A stretch of 64,000 nt of DNA from CAYFZR01 sp046760505 [NCBI: Candidatus Hydrothermarchaeota archaeon] (GTDB lineage: Archaea > CAYFZR01): assembly GCA_046760505.1 (NCBI GenBank), contig JBHIEG010000009.1, positions 1-64,000 of the forward strand, read 5' to 3'. Below, in pieces: positions 42,747-51,455 of this stretch. The translations under genes were made by a program, and so were the position numbers. The notes under the pieces are model-generated. The model did no database searches. It saw only the letters and a list, made by a program, of their open reading frames with translations, and was not told where the DNA came from. The first letter of the stretch is position 1; each line of letters opens with the position of its first letter.

Positions 42747-43886
42747 ATGAGTCTTAAAAGGGATTTGCATCATGCAAAAACTATAGCGAAAAAAGACCTG
42801 CGAGAACTGAGCAAAGTCCCCCATGTGTATATCGCCTTAACGCTCTTTCCACTAATAATGGTATCAATAATAGCTTGGGGGTTTGGTGGAGATATAGATC
42901 ATATAAAGGTAGCATTTGTTGACGAGGATAGTACTGCTATTTCCATTGACTTAATGGAAGAATTTCAGAGTTCCAAAATCTTAGACGTCATAGAAGTTAA
43001 TGGAGTGGATCAGGCAAGAAAGATGCTGGAAGACGAGAGAGTATTTGGAGTCATAGTTATTCCCGAAGGATTTGGTAAGAATTTTGAAGAGTCCCGGTAC
43101 AAGATTGATCTATATCTAGATGGATCGCGGTACACCATAATGAACATAATCTCCAGAGAAGTAGAAAGAATAACATCCGCGTATGCGAGCGGTATATCAC
43201 TGGAAATTTTATCAAAATACCATGAGGATCCTGAAGTTATTTTCAAACCAGTTGATCTCCAAAAAGACTATCTCTTCGGCGGTAATTCGGAGTATCTCGA
43301 TTTTATAATTCCCGGAGGAATCGCGTTTGCCATTGCAGTTGGAGTGATGCTCAGGATGGGGGATATGATTGTAAGAGAGAGGGAGAGAGGCACAATCCAA
43401 AGGATTTTAATCACTCCCGCTACCAATAGAGCGATAATCCTCGGCAAAACTCTTTCAAGTTTGGCAATAGATATTCCTCGTGCTTTCATAGTAACTATCC
43501 TTGCATTCATGATTTTTCCCATTTATCTCAGGGGTAGCTTCTTTTCCTTAATGGTAATCGAGTTTCTGGAAATCCTCATATTCATAGGAATCGGATTCAT
43601 GATTTCTAGTAGAATAAAATCCATGGCGGAGTACATACCCATTGCATTGCCCTTAACCATACCTCCAGCATTTATTTCCGGTGTTTTTTTCCCGATAGAG
43701 GCCCTTCCATGGATTTTAAACAAATTCGCTTATTTATTGCCCCTAACGTATGTGGCCCATGCTTTAAGAGAAATAACAATAAAGGGCTATGGACTCTCTA
43801 TGATCATGACTGATGTTACCGCTCTTTCAATATACGCGATTATAGCAATGGGACTTGGAGTATTAACATTCCAGAGAGAAGTTTGA
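42747..43886 (+). CDS. ABC-2-type exporter, permease subunit
   Basis: A 379-residue membrane protein: one N-terminal helix (VYIALTLFPLIMVSIIAWGF), a ~150-residue extracytoplasmic domain, then five C-terminal helices with the typical ABC-2 segment (IALPLTIPPAFISGVFFPIEALP). It forms the channel for the ATPase upstream. The following surface protein may be its partner or cargo receptor. Confidence 0.9.
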   Translation: MSLKRDLHHAKTIAKKDLRELSKVPHVYIALTLFPLIMVSIIAWGFGGDIDHIKVAFVDEDSTAISIDLMEEFQSSKILDVIEVNGVDQARKMLEDERVFGVIVIPEGFGKNFEESRYKIDLYLDGSRYTIMNIISREVERITSAYASGISLEILSKYHEDPEVIFKPVDLQKDYLFGGNSEYLDFIIPGGIAFAIAVGVMLRMGDMIVRERERGTIQRILITPATNRAIILGKTLSSLAIDIPRAFIVTILAFMIFPIYLRGSFFSLMVIEFLEILIFIGIGFMISSRIKSMAEYIPIALPLTIPPAFISGVFFPIEALPWILNKFAYLLPLTYVAHALREITIKGYGLSMIMTDVTALSIYAIIAMGLGVLTFQREV

Positions 43887-43897
43887 GGTGATAATAT

Positions 43898-45457
43898 ATG
43901 AGGAAAACATATTTTTTGATAATTACAATAATCTTAATATCTCAAATAGGATTTTCTCAAATATCTGGGAGAATTTGCTGTCCTGAGCCGGAGATAGAGG
44001 GAGGAATAAAACAGGAAACCTCAGGACCTTTTGCAATTACACTCGTTACATCTGATCCTTCTCCAATAAGACCTGGAGACAGGGACGTACAACTGAATAT
44101 CTGGATTGAGTACAGAGAAGAGAGAACTATAGAGGATTTGAGCGTTCAATTGGCTATAGATAAACCGTTTTCTCTAGCAAGAAAAGGTGGCTCTTTGGCG
44201 TATATCGGCATGCTTGGACAGTACGGAGAAGGAAAATGCGAGTTTTACGTAAACGTTGATGAATCCGCTATATCCAACGTTTATGAATTGGAACTTTTAT
44301 TTTCTTATTTAAAGGACGGCGAAAGAGTTTTTTCAAAAGAAAAAGTAAAGATACCTGTAGAAGGAAAGGCAGAGATAGTTTTAACGAATTTAAAAACAGA
44401 GCCCGAGACAGTTTCACCGGGAGAAAGCGCATTGGTTTCCATGAGCATAGAAAATAGTGGAACCGGAGATGCAAGAAGTTTCTGGATTGTATTGGAGCCA
44501 GAATATCCTTTTACAGTAGATAAGAATGAATACTACTTAGGAACATTAAATCCCGGCGAGAAGAATGATTTAAAATTTTTACTATACGTAGACGATCTGG
44601 CAGAAGAAAAGACCTATCCATTGAATTTAGATATAAGATACGAAGACGAATCCGGAGGTATACACGAAGCAACACGAAGGATGGGTATTTCTGTTCAAGA
44701 AAAAGATTCTCTGATGGTAGAAAAAACCATTACCGACCCAAAAAAAATAAAACCCGGAGATGAAAATGTCCTGTTGAAAATTTTTATTGTAAATGCTGGT
44801 GGAAAAATTCTAAAAAACGTGGATGCCAAACTATTAACTTTTGAAGGAATAAAACCTTCTTGGACTGGGGCAGAAAGGAAATTCCTAGGAAATTTATTAC
44901 CCTATCACTCAGCGGAATGCGATTTCTATTTGGACATAGATGATGACATGAAATCAGGCATATATCCCCTTAAACTTGAATTAGTTTACAGTGGAGGGAG
45001 CACTACAAAAGTAATACAGACCAAGGTCTCTGCTCACGCAAGATTTGAGATAGGAAACTTAACACATAACAAGGCGGTTCAGGGCGGCTCAGTCAAGATC
45101 CATATCCCAGTAAAAAATGTTGGAGATGAAAAAGCAGAATCTGTTAAAGTACAGCTAAAAACACCAAATTATTTCACAGGATACAAAACGAGTTATCTTG
45201 GAACAATAGGACCAGGAGAGAGCGATACCGCTGTTTTTGATCTAGATATCGACAAAGAGGCGGAACCAGATGAGTACCTGATAGATGTAAAGATATTCTG
45301 GGACGAGGATGAGGAAAGATACACGGATACAGAGACCTTCTCCTTGCGCGTATACAAGAGCTGGATGAGAATGTATCTTTTTTTGGTACTTACTATACTC
45401 GTTATTTTGCTTATAAGCGTGGCTATAAAGGTAAAAAAACAGAGAAAGGAGGAGTAA
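43898..45457 (+). CDS. Membrane-anchored surface protein with four CARDB/NEW3-like Ig repeats
   Basis: A 519-residue protein with a signal peptide (YFLIITIILISQIGFSQ), four repeats of about 115 residues each beginning 'I.PG..', e.g. PSPIRPGDRDVQLNIWIEY and PETVSPGESALVSMSIENSG, and a C-terminal helix (MYLFLVLTILVILLISVAI) before a basic tail. It is of the COG1361 S-layer-like type and would stand outside the membrane. It starts 11 bases after the permease gene, suggesting an exporter accessory role. Confidence 0.82.
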   Translation: MRKTYFLIITIILISQIGFSQISGRICCPEPEIEGGIKQETSGPFAITLVTSDPSPIRPGDRDVQLNIWIEYREERTIEDLSVQLAIDKPFSLARKGGSLAYIGMLGQYGEGKCEFYVNVDESAISNVYELELLFSYLKDGERVFSKEKVKIPVEGKAEIVLTNLKTEPETVSPGESALVSMSIENSGTGDARSFWIVLEPEYPFTVDKNEYYLGTLNPGEKNDLKFLLYVDDLAEEKTYPLNLDIRYEDESGGIHEATRRMGISVQEKDSLMVEKTITDPKKIKPGDENVLLKIFIVNAGGKILKNVDAKLLTFEGIKPSWTGAERKFLGNLLPYHSAECDFYLDIDDDMKSGIYPLKLELVYSGGSTTKVIQTKVSAHARFEIGNLTHNKAVQGGSVKIHIPVKNVGDEKAESVKVQLKTPNYFTGYKTSYLGTIGPGESDTAVFDLDIDKEAEPDEYLIDVKIFWDEDEERYTDTETFSLRVYKSWMRMYLFLVLTILVILLISVAIKVKKQRKEE

Positions 45458-45550
45458 AGGCACTCAAATTTATAGATACCATCAACCCTAATCACCATTT
45501 ATTTTACATTTGAAAAAAGATTAAATATTACTAAAACAAGAGATGCACTC

Positions 45551-45847
45551 ATGTCTGGCGCGGTTAAAAAATACCATGAGATCTACAACAACCTGTTCAG
45601 AAGCAAATATACGGGCTTAGCGCTCTTAATACTAATTGAAAATGAAGGTAAACTTGAAAGACCAAAATTACGTAAGCTCGTTGAATGTAGAGATTTTAAC
45701 AGATATGTAATGATTCCTCTCCTAGATAATGAATACATAGAAGTGGTTCAGGATAAAAGCAAGTATCCATACAAAACCTACGTAGCGCTAACCGATAAGG
45801 GAAGGAAAATTGCAGAAAAGGTAAAGTCATGCATCGATGAGTTCTAG
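45551..45847 (+). CDS. Small winged-helix regulator
   Basis: A 98-residue MarR/PadR-like protein with a helix-turn-helix (LALLILIENEGKLERPKLRKLVECRDFNRYVM) and a wing ending in ALTDKGRKIAEKVK. It stands before the oxygen-defence genes but has its own short promoter region. Target unknown. Confidence 0.75.
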   Translation: MSGAVKKYHEIYNNLFRSKYTGLALLILIENEGKLERPKLRKLVECRDFNRYVMIPLLDNEYIEVVQDKSKYPYKTYVALTDKGRKIAEKVKSCIDEF

Positions 45848-45891
45848 ATGTTCTTAACCAAGTTTAACGAACTAGATCAGGAGGTAAAAAT

Positions 45892-47079
45892 TTGGCTGTT
45901 GAATTGAAGAAGGGAGTCTACTGGGTAGGTGCCATAGACTGGAATATAAGGGATTTCCATGGATATTTAACTCCAAAAGGAACCACATACAACGCGTATC
46001 TTATTGTAGATGACAAAATAACGCTTGTTGATACGGTAAGGCATGGATTCTTTGATGAAATGCTTAGGAGGATCAAAGAAATTGTTGATCCCAGAGAAAT
46101 CGATTTTGTAGTTTCTAATCATGTTGAAAAAGATCATTCAGGCTCTCTAATCGACATAATGAGATTGGCCAAAAATGCAGAAATTTATGCCACGAGAAAA
46201 GGGAAAGATGGCCTAATAAAATACTACAAAAAAGATTGGCCTTTCAACATTGTTAAAACAGGAGACGAATTAGATATAGGCAAAAAAACCCTGATGTTCA
46301 TCGAGGCGCCGATGTTGCATTGGCCAGATAGTATGTTCACATACATAAAGGAGGATCATATTCTACTGCCAAACGATGCGTTTGGACAACATGTAGCGAG
46401 TCATCAAAGGTTTGATGATGAAGTAGACGTTATGGAAGACGCAGCCACCTATTATGCAAACATACTAATGCCTTTTGCTCCTATGATACTTAGGAAAATA
46501 GAAGAAGTGGTATATCTAGGAATCAAAATAGATATGATAGGACCAAGTCACGGGATAATATGGCGGAAGGAACCAGATAAAATAATCAAGGCATACGTTG
46601 ATTGGAGCAAAGGAATCACAAGAGATAAGATCATAATCGTCTACGATACCATGTGGGGGAGCACAGAAAAAATAGCCAGATCAATCCTTCGAGGAATAAA
46701 AAGAGAAGGAATAGAGGCCAAATTGTTGAAGCTGAGAGAGAATCACAGGAGTTATGTTGTAAGAGAAGTTCTTGATTCTAAGGTAGTTTTGGTTGGCTCG
46801 CCAACAATTAACAATGGAATTTTCCCTACGGTAGCAGATTTCATCACCTATCTTAAGGGCTTGAAACCCAAAAAGAAAATTGGAGCTTCTTTTGGTTCCT
46901 ACGGCTGGGGAGGTGGCGCATGTAATATTTTAAACAAAGAATTAAGAGAAATGGGTTTTGAAGTTTTAGATGCAAATCTAGAGTTTAAATACGCTCCGGA
47001 TGAAAGTGAATTGCAGAAATGCGTTGATTTTGGAAGAGAACTTGTAAAAAAGATGAGCACTCATATACCCAGCAATTAA
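45892..47079 (+). CDS. fprA: Flavodiiron protein FprA (F420H2- or NADH-coupled oxidase)
   Basis: A 395-residue enzyme that reduces O2 to water (or NO to N2O). The N-terminal metallo-beta-lactamase domain carries the diiron ligands in NHVEKDHSG, and the C-terminal flavodoxin domain has YDTMWGSTEKIA and SPTINNGIFPTV. TTG start behind AGGAGG. In methanogens this family uses F420H2. It opens a run of oxygen-defence genes. Confidence 0.93.
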   Translation: MAVELKKGVYWVGAIDWNIRDFHGYLTPKGTTYNAYLIVDDKITLVDTVRHGFFDEMLRRIKEIVDPREIDFVVSNHVEKDHSGSLIDIMRLAKNAEIYATRKGKDGLIKYYKKDWPFNIVKTGDELDIGKKTLMFIEAPMLHWPDSMFTYIKEDHILLPNDAFGQHVASHQRFDDEVDVMEDAATYYANILMPFAPMILRKIEEVVYLGIKIDMIGPSHGIIWRKEPDKIIKAYVDWSKGITRDKIIIVYDTMWGSTEKIARSILRGIKREGIEAKLLKLRENHRSYVVREVLDSKVVLVGSPTINNGIFPTVADFITYLKGLKPKKKIGASFGSYGWGGGACNILNKELREMGFEVLDANLEFKYAPDESELQKCVDFGRELVKKMSTHIPSN

Positions 47080-47218
47080 TAAACAATTTTGAAAGAACAT
47101 TGAAGAGTTAAATACGAATTGAGGCGTATTGTGCAGTAAATATGACTAATTTCGTACAGAAATTTATATAAATCACAATAATTTATATGGAAATTCGTAT
47201 AAATTTAGGGGGAATTGT

Positions 47219-47722
47219 ATGGAGAAAATCGAAGAAAAATTGCAAACCGCCTTTGCAGGAGAGAGCCAAGCAAACAGGAAGTATCTTGCATACTCAAAGA
47301 AAGCGGATGAAGAGGGCTACAAGCAAATTGCAAGGTTATTCCGTGCAGTTGCAGCAGCAGAGACAATTCACGCGCATAACCATTTAAGAATAATGGGAGG
47401 CATCAAAACTACAGAAGAGAATTTGAAGGCAGCGATAGAGGGCGAACACTACGAGTTTACGAAAATGTACCCAGAGTTTATAGAACAAGCAAATAAAGAG
47501 AGCAAAAAAAGAGCGGCTAGAAGTTTTGAGTGGGCAAACGAGGTAGAGAAAGTACATGGAGAGCTTTACTCCAAGTACCTCGAGAGGCTAAAGGCAGGCG
47601 AGAAATTTGAAGAGGAGGACTTCTATGTTTGTGAGGTTTGTGGCTATACTGGAGAGGGAGAAACACCAGATAAATGCCCTGTATGCAGAGCTGTTAAAGA
47701 AAAATTTATGAAAATTGAATAA
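47219..47722 (+). CDS. rbr: Rubrerythrin
   Basis: A 167-residue peroxide reductase with an N-terminal ferritin-like diiron domain (AFAGESQANRKYLAYS, AETIHAHNH, EGEHYEFTKMYPEF) and a C-terminal rubredoxin domain (CEVCGYTGEGETPDKCPVC). A promoter region with TTTATATAAATC and a run of AATTCGTATAAATTT lies before it. It heads the operon rubrerythrin, rubredoxin, superoxide reductase, ferritin-like. Confidence 0.95.
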   Translation: MEKIEEKLQTAFAGESQANRKYLAYSKKADEEGYKQIARLFRAVAAAETIHAHNHLRIMGGIKTTEENLKAAIEGEHYEFTKMYPEFIEQANKESKKRAARSFEWANEVEKVHGELYSKYLERLKAGEKFEEEDFYVCEVCGYTGEGETPDKCPVCRAVKEKFMKIE

Positions 47723-47749
47723 TTTAGTGAAAATAGGATAGGGGTTTTT

Positions 47750-47914
47750 ATGGCAGAAAAATGGAGATGTACGATATGTGAATATGTCTATGATCCTGAA
47801 GAAGGGGATCCAGACGGCGGAATAGAAGCAGGCGTTAAATTCGAAGATTTACCAGGAGATTGGACCTGTCCTGTTTGTGGAGCATCAAAAGATATGTTTG
47901 AAAAAATCGAGTAA
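47750..47914 (+). CDS. Rubredoxin
   Basis: A standard 54-residue rubredoxin with [10 protein letters not shown] and [11 protein letters not shown] knuckles around one iron. It is expected to carry electrons to rubrerythrin or superoxide reductase, encoded either side. Note CTICEY in place of the usual CxxCGY. It begins 27 bases after the rubrerythrin stop. Confidence 0.95.
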   Translation: MAEKWRCTICEYVYDPEEGDPDGGIEAGVKFEDLPGDWTCPVCGASKDMFEKIE

Positions 47915-47923
47915 GGTGATAAA

Positions 47924-48301
47924 ATGGAAGAAAAATCTTGTGGAGAAAATCTCTTTTGTGGTTTGAATAAACCTGCGAATATAAAAAGTATGAGCGATTT
48001 GGAGAAAAAACATACTCCAGTAATCGAGTCACCATCTAGGGTAAAAAAAGAAGAAGTATTCGAGGTTAGCGTAGAGATTGGAAAACTCCTAAAGCATCCA
48101 AACGAAATAGGACATTTTATCCAGTGGATAGAACTTTACTGTGGAGATACTTTTCTAACGAGAGTTGATTTAACTCCTGAATTTACTGAACCAAAGATTA
48201 CTGTTCCAGTACGTTTAACTCATGCTCATCCATTGAGAGCGATAGGAAGATGCAACCTCCACGGTCTTTGGGAGAATACCAAAGAAATTAATGTAGAATA
48301 A
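47924..48301 (+). CDS. Superoxide reductase (neelaredoxin type)
   Basis: A 125-residue one-iron superoxide reductase. EKKHTP near residue 29 carries the Glu and His of the site, HPNEIGHFIQWIEL the next two His, and CNLHGLW the Cys and final His. It lacks the desulforedoxin N-terminal domain (found alone at 2.1 kb). It reduces superoxide to peroxide using rubredoxin electrons. GGTGAT ribosome binding site. Confidence 0.93.
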   Translation: MEEKSCGENLFCGLNKPANIKSMSDLEKKHTPVIESPSRVKKEEVFEVSVEIGKLLKHPNEIGHFIQWIELYCGDTFLTRVDLTPEFTEPKITVPVRLTHAHPLRAIGRCNLHGLWENTKEINVE

Positions 48302-48327
48302 TCTTGAGGAAATTCTAAGTGATTAGC

Positions 48328-48750
48328 ATGAAGATAAATAAGGAAAAATTAGTAGAGTTGCTCAACGATGATCTCTCGTGGGAATATACAGCGTTGGTAC
48401 AGTATGTGCAACACAGTGGAGTCATGACAGGCGCAGAATATGGGGACATTGTGAAAGAGATTAAAATTCATGCTACCGAGGAACTTCAGCATGCCTTAAT
48501 ATTGGTGGACCAGATCGATTATTTGGGGGGTACACCAACCGCCAAAGTATATCTTGCCAAAACATCACGGGATCCGAGGGAGATGTTGCAACAAGATTTA
48601 GATGGTGAAGAAGACGCAATAAGAAGATATAGAGAAAGAATAGAGCAGGCAGAAGAGCTTAAAGAATTTGCATTGGCCCAAAAACTCCGTGAAATATTGA
48701 CTATGGAACAGGAACACGCCATGGATCTTAAATTTGCTTTGGGGAGGTAG
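48328..48750 (+). CDS. Ferritin-like/bacterioferritin-type protein
   Basis: A 140-residue four-helix diiron protein (LSWEYTALVQYVQH, ATEELQHALILVDQI, EILTMEQEHAMDL). It resembles archaeal Dps-like/bacterioferritin proteins that store iron with peroxide as oxidant. ATG chosen behind a GTGAT motif; a GTG three codons earlier is possible. Last gene of the oxygen-defence run. Confidence 0.85.
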   Translation: MKINKEKLVELLNDDLSWEYTALVQYVQHSGVMTGAEYGDIVKEIKIHATEELQHALILVDQIDYLGGTPTAKVYLAKTSRDPREMLQQDLDGEEDAIRRYRERIEQAEELKEFALAQKLREILTMEQEHAMDLKFALGR

Positions 48751-48825
48751 TGTACAACCTCATTTTTTTTCTTACTATTTTCTCTGATATCTAACTTTAC
48801 GAGACTGCTCAAAATTTAAAAAAAG

Positions 48826-49650
48826 ATGGTGAAAGAGATTAAAATCCAAGATCCATTTGCTAGGTTAAAGAAGGTAATAACTTCTCCTCCTTTATACCTC
48901 AGACCAGAGCCTATAGATGAGATATCTAGCAAGTGGTCTAGGATAGGCGATTTTGATAAAAATTTGGCGTTGGAGCAATATGAGAACTTTGTTGATACAT
49001 TGAAATCTGAGGGAGTGAAAGTTAAAATTTTAGAACCTTCTCCTGTAAAATGGAATCAAACATTTGTCAGAGACGTGGGATTTTCCTTAAAAAATGGAGT
49101 AATCATAGGAAGAATGAAAGAACATGGAAGAATGGGGGAGGAAGATCTTCTGATGAAGTTTTTAAAACTTATAGACATACCTGTAATCCATAGGGTAGAG
49201 AGGGGATTTTTGGAAGGCGGGGACATCCTTTTTATAAACGAGAAAGTATTCATTGGTCATGGGAACAGAACAGATCACGAGGGTATAAGAGAGATTAAAG
49301 ATTTTTTAGGTGATTTGGAGATAGATACCATTCATCTGAAGAAAGAATTTGTTCATTTGGATTTGGCTATGAATGTGGTAGATGATTCAACCATCTTGAT
49401 GTTTCCAAACGCTTTTCATGCGGAAATTAAAATTTCTGACTGGAACACCATACTCGCAAGCGAAAAAGAATACCTTACTATTCCAGCAAATGTATTACTT
49501 CTTAGAGAAGGGAAGGTAATAGCATCAGAGGAGAATCATCTTACAAATAAACTGCTGGAAAAAGAGGGAATAGATGTAGTTAGGGTAGAAATCAACGAAA
49601 TTCTAAAAGCAGGTGGAGGTCCAAGGTGTCTAACCTTTCCAATATATTGA
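48826..49650 (+). CDS. Dimethylargininase/amidinotransferase-family hydrolase
   Basis: A 274-residue guanidine-group-modifying enzyme with FVRDVGF, the catalytic acid FLEGGD, the His in FVHLDLAMNVVD and the nucleophilic Cys in GGGPRCLTFPI. Members hydrolyse arginine, dimethylarginine or related amidines. No arginine genes lie near; it is probably unlinked to its neighbours. Confidence 0.85.
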   Translation: MVKEIKIQDPFARLKKVITSPPLYLRPEPIDEISSKWSRIGDFDKNLALEQYENFVDTLKSEGVKVKILEPSPVKWNQTFVRDVGFSLKNGVIIGRMKEHGRMGEEDLLMKFLKLIDIPVIHRVERGFLEGGDILFINEKVFIGHGNRTDHEGIREIKDFLGDLEIDTIHLKKEFVHLDLAMNVVDDSTILMFPNAFHAEIKISDWNTILASEKEYLTIPANVLLLREGKVIASEENHLTNKLLEKEGIDVVRVEINEILKAGGGPRCLTFPIY

Positions 49651-49756
49651 GGATAATCAGCTCAAGTTTTAACTTCATTCATTTTATTTCTCCATTGCCG
49701 CAAAATAGAGAGGATCTCGCTTCGAAGTGTTAAAGCGATGTACTATCTATAAGGAG

Positions 49757-50170
49757 TTATATGAAGAGATTAATCTCTGAGTCTTTGGCGGTATTGATGT
49801 AGGTTCCGATACCTGCTACTTCTACATCATCGACGAAATCTTCTTTTTTAATACCCATTATCTCCATGGACATATCGCAAGCAATCATCTTTACACCAAG
49901 CTCTCTAAGATCATCAAACTGCTCTTGTAAGAGTGGAACATTTTTTTCTTTCATTTTCTTTTTCATAAATCTACTTCCAATGCCGAGATAATCTTTTTTT
50001 GAAAGAGTTATGTTTTTGAGTCCATCTTTCTTAATCGCTTCTAATCCCCAAAATGTAAAGAATATTGTTACGTCCATTCCGAATGAAGCCGCGCCATTTG
50101 CTATATTGAATGCGGCATACACTCTCTCAAAATCATTACTAGAACATATAATTGTAAGTTTTTTCGCCAT
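49757..50170 (-). CDS. DsrE/DsrF-like sulfur-transfer protein (DsrE2 type)
   Basis: A 137-residue Rossmann-like DsrE protein (MAKKLTIICSSNDFERVYAAF, TIFFTFWGLEAI). A single conserved cysteine in IACDMSMEIMG is the likely persulfide carrier. It is last in a five-gene leftward operon of TusA and DsrE proteins, and its ATG follows the TusA stop directly. It may be membrane-peripheral like other DsrE2 proteins, but no helix is present here. Confidence 0.9.
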   Translation of the reverse strand: MAKKLTIICSSNDFERVYAAFNIANGAASFGMDVTIFFTFWGLEAIKKDGLKNITLSKKDYLGIGSRFMKKKMKEKNVPLLQEQFDDLRELGVKMIACDMSMEIMGIKKEDFVDDVEVAGIGTYINTAKDSEINLFI

Positions 50171-50407
50171 TTACTCACCTGTTTTTTTAATTATGATCTT
50201 CCAACCACCTTCGGGAAGATCTAATATTTCTAAGACGGTATTCCCGGATTCTTTCATTGCAAGGGGCAATTCTTTCCTAGAGATATCGTGATCTATTAGT
50301 ATTTCAAGAATGTCGCCATGATTCATCTTAATCAACTTCTTTCTTGCTTCTACAAGTGGTTTTGGGCACAAGAGTCCTTTTGCATCCACGAAAAATGTGT
50401 TGGGCAT
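50171..50407 (-). CDS. TusA-family sulfur carrier
   Basis: A 78-residue TusA protein: FVDAKGLLCPKPLVEARKKL contains the CPxP motif whose Cys carries a persulfide. Remaining strands match the family. Next to DsrE proteins on both sides, it probably shuttles sulfur between them or to biosynthetic acceptors. Confidence 0.93.
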   Translation of the reverse strand: MPNTFFVDAKGLLCPKPLVEARKKLIKMNHGDILEILIDHDISRKELPLAMKESGNTVLEILDLPEGGWKIIIKKTGE

Positions 50408-50416
50408 GGAACCACA

Positions 50417-50854
50417 TTAAAACGTCAATATCAGATTGTGATTCTCTATTTCCTTTACGAGTTCTCTATTTTCTATGAGTTTTACTCCATCTATCAAATC
50501 TTCGATGGATAACCCCCTTTTCTCAAGGGAGGATTTCAATGCATACAGAGTTCCTTGCAATTCGAGGAAATCTGATATGATTTCTAGGTTATTTGGTAAA
50601 TGTATATCCTCTGGATTTTGATGTTTTACTGCGCAATATACTCCGTCGCCCATTAAGATTATGGTAGCTTTCTGTTGTTTTGCGATAGCGGCATTTCCCA
50701 CGTATATGGAGCCAAGAACATCATCGATGTATCCATATGTTCCATGCGTGATAAGTATAAGCAAAGAAGGTACATCTCTCGTGGGTGGCGCTATTTTATC
50801 CAAATCTATAGTGCTCAAATCTGGCTCGCATTCATCACAATATTCTTCCTCCAT
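50417..50854 (-). CDS. DsrE-like protein
   Basis: A 145-residue DsrE-fold protein (LLILITHGTYGYIDDVLGSIYVGNAAI, ATIILMGDGVYCAVK). Cysteines in its N-terminus (YCDECEPD) and in VYCAVK are candidate sulfur carriers. It follows the TusA-DsrE fusion gene with a four-base gap. The acidic Cys-bearing N-terminal extension is unusual for the family. Confidence 0.87.
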   Translation of the reverse strand: MEEEYCDECEPDLSTIDLDKIAPPTRDVPSLLILITHGTYGYIDDVLGSIYVGNAAIAKQQKATIILMGDGVYCAVKHQNPEDIHLPNNLEIISDFLELQGTLYALKSSLEKRGLSIEDLIDGVKLIENRELVKEIENHNLILTF

Positions 50855-50858
50855 ACTC

Positions 50859-51446
50859 TCACCCCGGAAAACTAATGGATTGATGAGACTCTTTTAGCCA
50901 ATATATGAGATCGTAAAGTCCTACAAGGGGCAAATCCCCAACGATCACATCTTGTGTGAGTCCTCTAGCCTCTGCACATCTGGCGCATACTTTAATGTTG
51001 ACTCCTTTTTCTATCATCTTCTTGAAGTGTTCTTCGATGTTTGGAAAATTCTTTGGGTTTTGTTTTTTGTGGGGAGCCCATACACCATCTATGTAAAGAT
51101 AGAGATTTACATTGTACCCTTTCTCCCTGGCTTTTAGGGCGAGATTTAGAGCCACATCTGTATATTCAGATATGTAAGGACCTCTATTTAGCACTACTGT
51201 TAAAGTTTTCGCTTTTTTCTTTAAATAGATCTTTATCGCTTCTTCCGATTTTTCAATTCCTAAAACTTCATGTTTTTGATCTTTCGCCCATTCAGATATG
51301 TTATCAGGTGCATCTGGGTCTGTAGTGATTATTTCTAAAATATCTCCATGATTTAGTTTTTCTATCTCGGTTTTTGTAATAACTAGAGGATAGGGACACT
51401 TCTTTCCTCTAACGTCTATCGAACGAGTAGGTTTTATTTCATCCAT
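50859..51446 (-). CDS. TusA-DsrE fusion protein
   Basis: A 195-residue fusion. Residues 1-75 are TusA (IDVRGKKCPYPLVITKTEI, with CPYP) and residues 80-195 are DsrE-like (TVVLNRGPYISEYTDVALNLALKA) with cysteines in KVCARCAEARG. Covalent linkage of carrier and acceptor supports direct persulfide hand-over. ATG chosen behind AGGTGA. The domain order TusA then DsrE is uncommon in my experience. Confidence 0.88.
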   Translation of the reverse strand: MDEIKPTRSIDVRGKKCPYPLVITKTEIEKLNHGDILEIITTDPDAPDNISEWAKDQKHEVLGIEKSEEAIKIYLKKKAKTLTVVLNRGPYISEYTDVALNLALKAREKGYNVNLYLYIDGVWAPHKKQNPKNFPNIEEHFKKMIEKGVNIKVCARCAEARGLTQDVIVGDLPLVGLYDLIYWLKESHQSISFPG

Positions 51447-51455
51447 ATTCTTCAC

